NCBI GenBank assembly: GCA_019321725.1
Contig: CM033107.1
Span: 27,271,445 to 27,335,444 of the forward strand
Length of the DNA: 64,000 nt
Direction: 5' to 3'
Source: Paulownia fortunei
Taxonomy: Eukaryota > Streptophyta > Magnoliopsida > Lamiales > Paulowniaceae
Each line of letters opens with the position of its first letter. The first letter of the stretch is position 1. This document shows positions 31,958 to 42,716 of this stretch, one piece after another. Made by a program: the position numbers and the translations under genes. Below the pieces are notes generated by a model. That model was not told the DNA's origin. It searched no databases and was given only the letters and a program-made list of their open reading frames with translations.

Positions 31958-33164
31958 CGGATGAGACGAGGCTTTATTTTGCTCGAATACACAAGGCTTT
32001 ATTTTACGCGGATGAGACAGGACTTTTGTGTTTGCCTAAACATGTTCATCAAGTCTTTGTCTAGCCTAGGCATGTTCGCCAAATCTTTATTTTATCTCTA
32101 CGTGTTCACCAGTTCTTTGTTCTGTGAGGTTTTTTCAAAAACTGTGTCCAACCACTTATAAACTCTCTTTTTTGTAGAAGACATGAGCCATGGATTGTGA
32201 TCCGTAGCCACTTGCTGACTATTGTGATTAATATTATGGCATTGAGCCTTTTAGGCTTCTTACACATGTGTGAGATCACATGATATATACAAGCAATAAG
32301 TAGTAATTGATGGTAGTATGAGTAAAAAAGTATGCGTATTAGAACTACTATTGCAGTGAAGTCGGTTCTTATGATAGACATAATGATGGAAAAAGTTTGT
32401 AAATGACTTAGTTTTGTGAGGAAAAGTGCGCAAGCTTTAAGATCTGCTGCCTCCATCTTTCAGGCAACTTGCATTTCTTTTTCTGGTTTGTTTCCTAAAA
32501 AGGGAGAGTGCTTACTAGCCATATAACTACTTCCATGGTGAAAGAGTGCTTTATGGTTGCTGGTATTACTGGGATGACAAAAATTTTCGCATCTCCAATC
32601 CTTTTTCGGCTTCTTAAGAGGTTCAATGACCTCTTGCTATTGTGCCACCCTAGGACTTATGCGTTCGGGGCATTCAGTAGAAATAGTCAAGCAACGTCCA
32701 ATACTGCTTTACATCATTCTAGTTCCCTATGTTCTTTTTTGTGCTTGTGCTTAGTTCCCATTTTAGGGTGGATTACTTCATTGAATTTTTTTGCCTCCCT
32801 CCTCCTACGTGAGGATTGAAGATGAGGATTGCTTGGGTGATTTGCTACGTACTGGCTACTAATCTAACAGTTGCTTGGGCGGAAACATCCTCTAGTAAGG
32901 CTTGCGATGCTTCTTGCTTGAGTTGTGTCAGGACTGATCCTACTGAGTAGGACATGTTATTTAGGTATGGAGGAGCCTGTTGGTGCTGAGGCTCTTGAAA
33001 TTGCTGGATTGAGACCTGAAAAGGCCGTTACCATGTTCTAAGTGAGCATCATGAATGCTGGTCTTTCTTGTTCTTTAGCAAGTTTGCATTCTCAATACGA
33101 GGTAGGTTCTCACTGACGATGCTAGAATGATGCAGACAAAATCCAAATGTTAAGCTCCAGGGAT
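31958..33164. other. Unclassified sequence between two repeat arrays
   Basis: Less AT-rich than the spacers around it and with several 100-residue frames on both strands, none recognisable. Its position between a minisatellite and a 184-bp tandem duplication suggests the inside of a decayed mobile element, but no protein motif, LTR or terminal repeat was found. Confidence 0.35.
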
Positions 33165-33532
33165 AGATCTTCTAAAGACAACAACTTGCTTGCTGGATTC
33201 TTGCTTGCGATATGAATAAATGTCCTAGGGAAGCCCATATGATACTTAAATCAGCAAATGTTCGAGAGAACAAAAACTAACTTAAAAATTGAAAAATGCA
33301 TAAATGAGTCCGCATATCTTATGAATGACATAAAATGGGTATATTGTTAGATCTCCTAAAGACAACAACTTGCTTGCTGGATTCTTGTTTGCGATATGAA
33401 AAAATGTCCTAGGGAAGCCCCTCTTATACTTAAGTCAGCAAATATTCTAGAGAACAAAAACTGAACTTAAAAATTGAAAAACGCATAAATGAATCCGCAT
33501 ATCTTATGAATGACATAAAAGGAGTATATTAT
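33165..33532. repeat. 184-bp direct tandem duplication, two copies
   Basis: Copy one (33165-33348) and copy two (33349-33532) align throughout at about 90 percent by eye. Both begin AGATCT(T/C)CTAAAGACAAC and contain AAATGTCCTAGGGAAGCCC and CCGCATATCTTATGAATGAC. No open frame spans them. Confidence 0.95.
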
Positions 33533-34201
33533 TTTAAATGGAATTTAAGTCGTGGGGCCTTTTATATGATTTAAGTCTCATGAGCCTAAATTAAATAAAC
33601 TAAATTTGAATACCTTTGAATTTTTAAAATATGTCCGCCAATACAAATTTTTAAAAAAAATTCATAAATTATGATGCATACAAGCCAAATATTAGAAAAC
33701 AAAACAGAAGATAGTCATGTGCCACTTGTATTTAGCACTACAAAATAATGAAATATTTTGATCTTGAGTTTTGATGCAAATACAACTAAACAATTTTATC
33801 AATATTGAAATATAATATCCCATGTGAATTTGAAAAAAATAAGTAGTATGAAAACCTGAATTAATTGGTTTGTTTGATCTACCTTCGAAAAATTGGTTGG
33901 TACTGTGGAGCACGAGTGATTCACGATTTGAATTTCAAAGAAAAAAGATCTCTTCTATCTGTTTTGGACAGTGCATTTGGACTCAAGTAGGAAGATATCA
34001 TTAGAAAATGTGACAGCTTGGGGTAAGCCCGTCTTGTTGAGTACCAGGTCCAGGCCCAATATCTGAGGGTTGGGCGAGGGGTAGGCGTGGAATTCAGCAA
34101 AATTGGAATTGGGGGATCTGAGAAGTGAGAAGCCTGAGTCTTCATCCATTCGCATCGTAGTAGAATTCAGAGAGAGAGAAAGGAGGCAGCAATCATTATC
34201 A
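33533..34201. other. Spacer and MWFE 5' flank
   Basis: AT-rich sequence, then the likely promoter and 5' UTR of the complex I gene, with a purine-rich leader (GAGAGAGAGAAAGGAGGC) just ahead of its start codon. Confidence 0.5.
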
Positions 34202-34524
34202 ATGGCGCTGGTGTGGTTGGAAGCAATGTTGCCGCTGGGGATAATAGCAGGGATGCTTTGCGTTATGGGAAACGCTCAATATTTCATCCACAAGGCCGCT
34301 CATGGCCGCGTCCGTTCCTCCACATACATTTTTCTCTTTTCTATTTTCTTTTTCTTTTAGAATCAATCATCCGATCTTTGATGATCTGTTTACTTATGCT
34401 AACAATCTTAACAATTGATGTATGGCAGCCCAAGCACATCGGGAACGACGTGTGGGACGTGGCTATGGAGAGACGCGACAAGAAAATCATGGAGATGCTG
34501 TCTTCGCCTTCCCCTTCCAACTAG
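34202..34524 (+). CDS. Mitochondrial complex I subunit MWFE (NDUFA1 homologue, 2 exons, 67 aa)
   Basis: Small single-span subunit of the NADH:ubiquinone oxidoreductase membrane arm in the mitochondrial inner membrane. Exons 34202-34309 (36 codons) and 34429-34524 (31 codons plus stop) join in frame across HGR and PKHIG, a junction typical of the plant protein. Residues 1-36 contain the membrane span (LPLGIIAGMLCVMGNAQYF) and exon 2 gives NDVWDVAMERRDKK. The Arabidopsis homologue is about 65 residues with the same layout. The start is fixed by the MALVWLEA family start, although the frame is open further upstream. The donor is GTCCGT, weak but required for the product. The upstream leader is purine-rich. 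No break was seen. Confidence 0.93.
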
Positions 34525-37500
34525 TTTCGGTGCTGCTTCTTTGACTTTTTTTATCTGTTTATTTCTTCTGCATTATGCAATTTGGAGACCCATGATGATA
34601 TTCCTCCCCCCGCCCCCTCCTCCTCCTGTCTCCCTTTTGCATATAGCTTTAGTAAATTTGATACTAACAACTAGAAATATGATGCAGAAGACATGTCTCT
34701 CGAGAAGTTTAGTCCAACAGACGTGTTTGGACTTAATTCAATTGTTTATTTAGAATTGAACATTTGTGTTTCCTTGAGCTAGAAATGTCTTCAGAAGACT
34801 TATGAAAAAAATAAAATGTTTCTTTTAGGTTTTGTCTAAATTATCACTGAGTGGGATACAGTATTTCACTTCTCAATTGAAACTATATATGCAGCATTTT
34901 CAAGTTGTAGAATTTGTTTACGGACCAATTAATCATGAGTAAACCTGTCTCTTTCTCGTTTTTGTACGTGTCCATTTGTCCCATGTTTAAGGACGGATAG
35001 TATTGGTAAAGTGGATAATCAAAATCTTGATTCTCTTGAAATGACAATAGTATATAAATTGTTGGTATTTTGAACATTTATAAGGTTCTTGGATTGCTTC
35101 AGTCAAATATTAGTACATTCAAATCAAGATTCTTGATTTTCTTTTACAAACTCAAACACCCAGTCAAAAAGGGATGTTGTGATGCCTCTCTGCCAGAGGC
35201 ATCCTCACAAGCGCAGGTCTCCATGTCATTCAATATAAACGCTACTGTTTTCTTTATATGAAATTGGCTAGTTCTATTTAGAGTTTCTCCAGATATTTTT
35301 CTTATTTAAAAGAACTCCATTACCATGCAGTTAAATACTATACCGAACTTTTTAAGACAATTATACTGTATTATAAAATTTTTAGCTTTGGGCTCCCTTC
35401 AACTACTGGAATTTGGTTTAATGGGTTGGATTAAAAGTAACCACAAAAGCTTTAGACGACTTTTGTGTCTTTTTGTTACTGCACCATTATATCACTTCAT
35501 ATGTATTTGTGATGCTTGTTTGTTTCACCATGACCTCAATCCTGGTTGTGTTTATCCCAAAGAAATGAGGAATTTTTCTCCTTGCTTTGGAATTTTGCTT
35601 GTTTAGCAGTTTTAGCAATTTTCTTGTCCCCATGTTGTGTTAGTTGTTTCACTCCAAATATATATCTAGACATGTCGGTTGTGTCGCTAAATTTACTTAT
35701 TTTTCTGACTAGTGCACGTGTGAAAAAACTAGATATGCAAAAAGAGTGTTTTGAAAACAAAAGCACAAAGTGTTCCAAATTCTTAAACTTTTTTTTTTTG
35801 TCCGAAAAAGTAACTGCATGTGATAAGAAGTTCTTGGAGAGGGGCAATAAATGCCTTTATGTTCTGAAAGAATGAATCCAGGTAAATAACCAGAATATAA
35901 TGGCCAAAAGATTCTCCAAATCATTCTTTTACATGTCCAAGCATGCTACTTGTTTCTTGTTGGCCTATCTCAAAACCATAAGATTTTAGTCTCACTGACT
36001 GGCATTGTAACCAAGAAAACAAAGGAAAAACCTGAGGAATAGCAGTATGTTTCTGCTTTCTTCTCCAACAAACATCGAAAAAAAAAAAGGTATGACCCTC
36101 TTTATTCTAGTAGAAAATTTCTAGAATTTGCATTGTAAAAGTTCCTATTGTCTGTCAGCATTTGGAGTTCTTTCACAAGTTCAATGTACCTCTGCCAAGC
36201 TTTAAGTTAGGCTGGATGAAGATTTATTGGATTCTTGCTCAAGAATGTTCCCAGGGTTCTGAGGAGTTCTAAGTTCTTCTTGTGTCTTGCTTTCAGTTTT
36301 GGCATTTCCGGTTTCTGTAGACAATTTTTTTTCTGATTTATTTATTATTCAGAGTTTTACTATTACCTATGTCTGTTAATTCAAACTCTGGAAGTACATG
36401 TTTTCTTTGGAAAGCATTTTCATTTCCTTTTTATCTCTGTTTTTTATTTTTTCGGGATTGCTGCCATAGCTTGTACTTGTGTATGCTGAATTTTTGTGTG
36501 TATATATTTCTCAAAGAGTTTCACTTATTTTGGTTCCTTTTGTGGTGATGCAGGTAACGAGTTTGAAGGGCTTGTTAGAAATAAATGATGTGCAAGGCCC
36601 GGTCAATGGACTTCTACAAACTCTTATGTACTTGTCCTTTCCTTCTTTTTGTGGCTTTGTACACGAAGTATGATTTAGTGAGTTGTATTTGATGCTGATA
36701 ATCCAGACGTGGTGCGTGAAAGGCTGTACGACATTATGTTCAAAAATTTGTTTTTGTTAAGATAACAGTTCTTTGGGAGTTTTTTGTTTGTTCTGAAAGA
36801 TTAATGTAAAAACAAAATGGTTAACACAAGATCTGGAGTGACATAGGCAGAGTTCATCTAGCTATGACTCATCCTTTTCTTATTCTTTTCTTCTCCAATT
36901 TCCTTCTCTTTCATCTGAAACTAGGATGGTGCTAGGACTAAGATGGTTACGCGGTTTGGGTAGTATTTAGTCAAATAAATCATATATGGAAACATGTAAA
37001 ATCGTCATTTTTTTCTTTGTGAGGTGGGAGGGTCTCAAGTGAAATGAGGTGTAGACATTTTTCGTATTCTTAAGTCATGATCTTCTAGTGCTGTAAAGTT
37101 CTCCCTGTATTGTAGTATAACCTTAAAATTATTAGGATGCAGGCATGTCATACAAAGATGGATTGGAGATGAGCTAGCAGCACATATTTCTCAACAGGGA
37201 TTTGCCGATGGATTGTTGGATACTAAAGAGAGGGCTCACTCAATCATCATTTGATATTAGTGAAGTCTGATTGACAACCTTGTTTGAAAAGACACTATCT
37301 TGTGTGGTCTATTTGGGGTATTTAAACATGAAAATCTATTGAACACCAGGCTTCTAGATCAATTGTTTGAAGGTAGGAGGTTGAAGCTCTGTTTATTGGG
37401 ACTGCTTGAAAATCAATGTCACTAGGGTCTTTTGGCTGGGTATAAATGTGTTTGTTGACAAAACTGTCAATACCATTGTTGGTAGTGATTGATGTCTGAT

Positions 37501-39152
37501 GATCATTTCAAGGGGAGTAAAATATGTAGCACTGATTAATTTATCCACAGTGCTGCCTGGCACTTGAAAATAAGTCAGACCTTTGAACTGGACTTCATAC
37601 ACTGGTAGTGTTTTCTTCTGCACTGGGTATTTTATCATTTGATGAAGGGATAGAGAAGTTTATTACAAGAAAGTTGAGAGAGGGAAATTTTCGGTAGATA
37701 TAATGCATGCTTTATTAAGTAGTAATTTGGAGGTAAATTTTAGCTTTACTTAATCTTTCCTATCGAAAAACCAGCAATATGACAGCTTTGTACAGGCCAA
37801 GCAGCTAGTTCACAATCAAGAATATGGGAGAAAATATAGCCAATCCTTTAAAGCTCAAGTGAAGTACTGAAGCAATAAAATCTCTTAAAACTGGTCCCTT
37901 AAGTGTCACTTTTCTTGGTTTGCAGTGTGTGTTCATGCCACCAGTGTGCTTCATGTGTTACTCTCCTTTTCAATTGCACTAGCGGTAATGATACAGGCGA
38001 GGCACAGAGGCAGTGAGCAAGAAACTGTTGGCCGATAAGTCTCCTGTTCTGTATGGGTAGCTCTGCCCATATGTTAATAAGTCCTGTTTTTGTCTCTTGT
38101 TCTTTATAGGTCGCTCTGCCCATATGCGAATGAGTCCTTTCGTTTGAGAACTCACGTAATTACATGATTGGATTATTCTAGTCGCAATCAGTGTGATAAA
38201 GTGTCCTGATCCAGTGGATTATCTAAATATTGTTGTAAAACAACTAAAGGAGTACCAATGGTACAATTCACTTTTTCTTTTTAACAATAAATTTGCGTTT
38301 AGCATTGCTTGCTTTAATTTGTGGAAGTAGGCAAAGCACTCAGCTTTAAAGGAAAAGCAACAATTCTTTTAGCCCATGCCCATCAATTTAGGAAAATGTT
38401 TGGAGGCGAATTACTGCTTCCTTTGCCATTACTGCGAATTAGACAGTTGAGCTCCATACTTAGTAGCGATAATGCATGTACATCCTATCTACACACAGTC
38501 TGGCCATTATCGCCAAGGTGAGAACTAGGTTTTATATTTAGGAAAACACGATGGAAGAGTGTGCATTTAACAACATTGACATTTGACCAGTGCGTTGAGT
38601 CTCACAATCAGGACCTGTTGGATGGTCACGGCCCATCGGTTCTCCAGAATCAAAGAGACTTCAGGGCAAGCTGTAAGATAATAAAAAAAGGAAATGCTCC
38701 TCCCACTTTAACAGATACCAGATTCAGCACAAACGGCTCCTAGCCAAAATTGGGCATTTCACATAACCAAACTGTAAAAAGCCAAATTCTGTGTTTTAGT
38801 CTCTCTCAAAATCAAACTGAGAACAAATCCACATCCTATCATTGGGAACAATCCACAAGGAAAATATAACGTTGAAATTTTATTCCTCACTAATAGGACC
38901 GGCAAGTTCTTCATCACAGAGAAAATCAATATGCACCCGAAATTAACAAATCAAATAACTACGGATGGTTATTATGCACACCGATAATCCCATATTCCCC
39001 ACATCACTGGCAAATTGCAATGGCTACAGAATAAACAAAAAATTGGACTGAACATTCAAGAAAAATAGGTGCAATTGGAAGAATAGACAAGAGCATGAAT
39101 CAAACGTGAAATACCAATGTAGCGGATAGCTTATACGAATGGGTCGACAAAA
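34525..39152. other. Long spacer, no gene supported
   Basis: Begins with the 3' UTR of the MWFE gene and ends with that of the DUF1191 gene. T-rich reading frames between 35.0 and 36.7 kb have no family resemblance. A tandem duplication lies at 38039-38144. A non-coding transcript cannot be excluded from sequence. Confidence 0.4.
38039..38144. repeat. 53-bp imperfect tandem duplication
   Basis: Two adjacent copies (38039-38091 and 38092-38144) share GTCTC(C/T)TGTTCT, GCTCTGCCCATATG and AAT(A/G)AGTCCT. Confidence 0.85.
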
Positions 39153-40105
39153 TTAGGGCACATATTCCGTCTCCAGCGTTGGCTGTGTCCTTGTCCCTGT
39201 AGCTGCTGGAGCTTTTGTGCTTCCAATAGTGGTCATATGCAAAGCTTCACCAACCTCTGCAGCCCTCTCCATTTGATGCATTTTCTTCCTTTGCCTGTAC
39301 TTGCTCACCCAAACTACCAGGAGTCCCAACATAACCAACAATGCAAATCCTCCCAGCACTGACCCAACAATAATCCAGACCTTTGAATTATTCTTCTCAC
39401 CTTTGCCACTGGGTATTGGACCTTGCCTTGTAGCACCTCCTGGTGAAGGAGAAGGGGCTATTGATTCAACTACAATAGAGAAGTGCCCCTGTTGGAATGT
39501 TGTGCAAATGTTATCTGACAACACATTGCTCAAATTGACCGAGCCATTTAAATCAAATAAAACACACTTAGGAACTGAACCATCAGGCACCGGTCTCAAC
39601 TCTGAAAACTGGATAGATATGGGCTGACCAGACGCCCGAATATACAGCTCAGGCAAGTCTTTAGCCATCAAATCGGAAGCATCATAAGCAAGAAGACCCA
39701 ACACGGGAGCTAAATAAGTGTAACCCTGAAGGGGTAATATGTCATAGACCAATTGCCCAAGTTATGGTAGACCAAAACAAGCCTCTCAACGTATGGCTGC
39801 TCCAGGACTCCCTTGGGAATTTCAAACTCTTTGTACATACTAACTCCCCTCGTCCTTAAGCTACCACTCCTGAGCCTCATTGCCGAAACCTGAATCCCGG
39901 TGAGATTAGAGGGGACAACCCCATCATAAACAACACCAGTCCTTGGACGGAGAAATGCCTGGTAAGCATAGTCTTGGAGGAGAGCATCTAGTGCCCGTGC
40001 ATAACTTATTGAAGAGCTAGGCAATTGAGCACTCGTGACTGACGGTGACCACATTAAGAGAAGAATCATCGCGAGAGATGTAACATAGCCCATCATTGTT
40101 AACAA
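39153..40105 (-). CDS. DUF1191 single-span membrane protein, one frameshift
   Basis: Plant DUF1191 protein of unknown function with a secretory signal, a lumenal or extracellular domain and one membrane span. The single-exon frame starts at 40105. Residues 1-26 form a signal peptide (LAMILLLMWS, likely cut after SVTSA), then LDALLQDYAYQAFLRPRTG and YVERLVLVYHNLGNWSMTYY. The frame then shifts at a run of four C residues on the minus strand (39734-39731) where the family sequence needs one more base. The second frame continues with GYTYLAPVLGLLAYDAS, a Pro/Ser/Gly-rich linker, a membrane span (VWIIVGSVLGGFALLVMLGL, genome about 39380-39306), a basic KYRQRKK stop-transfer and the end ETEYVP. With the missing base the protein would be about 317 residues, the family's usual length. 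Either a recent knockout or a base-calling error in a homopolymer. It is divergent from the RING gene. Confidence 0.85.
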
Positions 40106-42176
40106 GATATGGTAGATCTGAACCAGTCAATCCAGCAGCAAAGTATTGGAAAAAGTGCAAAAAATTTCATTTCGAAGCAGAGAGAGGAAGAGGAGAAACT
40201 TGAAACCGTTGCAAAGCAGCAGCAAGCCCCTCAAGCACTTTTAACCCCTTTGCTCTAAAAGACATCCTCACCCTCTCCGAGAAAAGAGAGCATCAGCTTT
40301 ATCACCCTCTGATAAAAGTGAACTAATTCATCAAACTACAACCCAAAATGTAATTAATTACTCCGCATTCCGCACAAGATGAATGTATTGTAAGTATATA
40401 ACCAGAAAATGGCGATGTAGATTATGGTCTTAGGCAGAATCAAAGCCCAACTCTGAAGGAAAGGGCAGGCCGAAGCGCCGACAAAATGAGTAGGATTACC
40501 GAGAGTGTTTGGGGGTGGGGTGGGGGGGGGGGTGTATGGTATTGGGGAGGAGAATGGAGAGACGTAGGCGGGCAATCAGCGGATGCAGCTTCGAGAAGCG
40601 TAGGGGTAGCAATCACCTCCTAAGATCCAAATCTAATCAGCTCCTAAGATCCAAATCTAATTACCTCCTTTTTCCTTTTTAATTATTTTATTATTAAGTA
40701 AATATATAATTAACCATCTAAACTAATACTCGGTAGTAGGTAGTAGTAATTGAATTTAAGCAGATCATAGGTATGATATAGATGTATAGCTACTAAAAAT
40801 GTTTATGGCAGAATAATCCATCCATATTAATGAACTGGTAGTGGCAGAGATAGATATAGATGCTGCTGCTGCTGCTCACACTATACACACACACACGAAC
40901 ACGAATACATACATACAGACATAGTACAATACTATAATATAGGAGTATTATGTTTTTAAAGTAGATAAGCTATAAGGAAGGAAGGAAGGAAGGAAGGAAG
41001 GTGAAGATTGAAGTGTAGGAGGATGACGAACCAGGATTGATTGAAAGAGAGAGTAAAAGAAAAAGTCAGTCAGTCAGTCAGTCACTCACACACAGCAAAA
41101 GGTAAAGTCGTAAAGACAAGGGGACCGACCCACCCTCCGCCCCGCCCCTCATCTAATGTACTACACTGTATTATGTATTCCTATTTCATCAAATTTATTA
41201 ATTTCTTCTCCATTTACCATTTGATGCTATCGCATATTAACATAAATTCTAAACAAAAAAATTGTTCTAGTCGTTTCTGCTCTACCCAAGGTTTTTTTTC
41301 CAGTCCTCATCTAATCTACCTTGTTCTTCTTATTTTTTCTTTTCATCTTTAATACTCACCATCGTATCATATACATATGGTCAATTACAAACTTTTGAGA
41401 ACAAATCCTAATATCAGTTGAAAAAAAACACGTGTGTTAGAAATTTAATTATGGAATAAAAAATTTCATATTATTTTTTTGTTGAGTGCTTCTCAAGATG
41501 ATGATAATATAAAATAATTTTAGAGTAGTTGTTTTTGCCCTTCCTTCCTTCTTAATTTTCAAGGGGAGCTGCCTTCAATTCTATGATTGCCTCGATGAGG
41601 CTTAGCCTCATTTAAAAAATCAAGCTTCAAGCCCAATCTAGGACCATCAAAATGTTTACTTTATTTGTTAAGGGTCTATGGTTTTGCTTAAAACTATTCA
41701 AGCTAGATGAGGAATCATGCCCACAGAGAATGACCAAACACTGTTTATCCCTGATAATTTAGTAAAAGACAATTTTAACCTTACAAATTATGTAAAAAAT
41801 CCGACTATCCTCTGCATATTCTTTTCAAATTATCTACCAGAGTGAATCTGTGTCTTGGCTCCGTGGCGACGGCGGACCAAGGTGGTTATGGCGGCGGACG
41901 ACGGAAGGAGAAAACGAGAAGAAAAAAGGGGCTGTGGTGGTGGGGTGGTTGCAGATCTGGTGAAAAGAGAAGAAAAGATGATGAAGGGGGAAGAAGAAGA
42001 TAAATAAAAATAATGATAAGTATTATTTATTCAGTATAATACATAGCATATGTTTATTAAACAAATCCAATTAAAATTGAGTATGTGAAAACAAGAGAGT
42101 ATTTTAAATTATTTATATACACGATATTAATAGTAGAGCACATCAGTATACTACTAGTTGTTGAAGCAATACATCA

Positions 42177-42208
<32 letters not shown>

Positions 42209-42716
42209 GGAGTTTTTCTTTTTTGACATATTGGACGGGAAACAGCAAATGTGAAAACCCAAACCCAAGAACGATAGCGAAACATAGACAAGCCGCCACG
42301 CCCACGCCCACGCCCACGCCCAAAGTGAAAAAGCGTATCCAACGAAGCCCAGCCGTCTGTCTCACCGTTGTCAGATTCTCATTCTTCGCCGCCGCCGCCG
42401 CCGCCGCCACCTCTGATTTTCAATGTGCCCGTCCTCTCTTTGACCTTTCGTCTCCACATTCTATCTGGGTTTCTTTTCCCTACATGTAATTGCCCTTCAT
42501 CTTTTTTCTTATTCTTAAGCCATCATCCACGGATTTTCTATCTCCAAGGTATTTTCTTCTGGATCCATTCCCGTTTTCCTTTCTTTTCATCATTTCTTGT
42601 GTTTCACCGTATTTCTTATAATTCGCTGAAATATCGGGTTTTTACTCCGATGACCATGACCGACGAATTTTCTCGCCTTCATTAGGTTGAGGTTTAGGTT
42701 TTGGGAACCGACCCCA
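40106..42716. other. Divergent spacer with several simple repeats
   Basis: Carries the DUF1191 promoter side (to about 40600) and the RING-gene side (from about 42200). Simple repeats include a near-continuous G tract (40511-40533), a duplicated AGATCCAAATCTAAT phrase (40622-40662), GCT repeats near 40862, a GGAA array (40975-41002), a GTCA array (41065-41084), a GT/AT tract (42177-42208), CCCACG repeats (42297-42322) and a GCC run (42388-42408). Many are in the leader region of the RING gene. No gene is supported. Confidence 0.5.
40511..40533 (+). repeat. G-rich tract with quadruplex potential
   Basis: Runs of 5, 4 and 12 G residues separated by single T residues, about 400 bases upstream of the DUF1191 start codon on the opposite strand. 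G-quadruplex formation is a possibility, not shown. Confidence 0.8.

Noticed and set aside
31958..33164. Retrotransposon coding region
   Set aside because: No integrase, reverse transcriptase, protease or gag motif was recognised on either strand.
42085..42685. Overlapping 100-130 codon frames upstream of the RING pseudogene
   Set aside because: They are produced by GT/AT, CCCACG and GCC repeats in the leader region.
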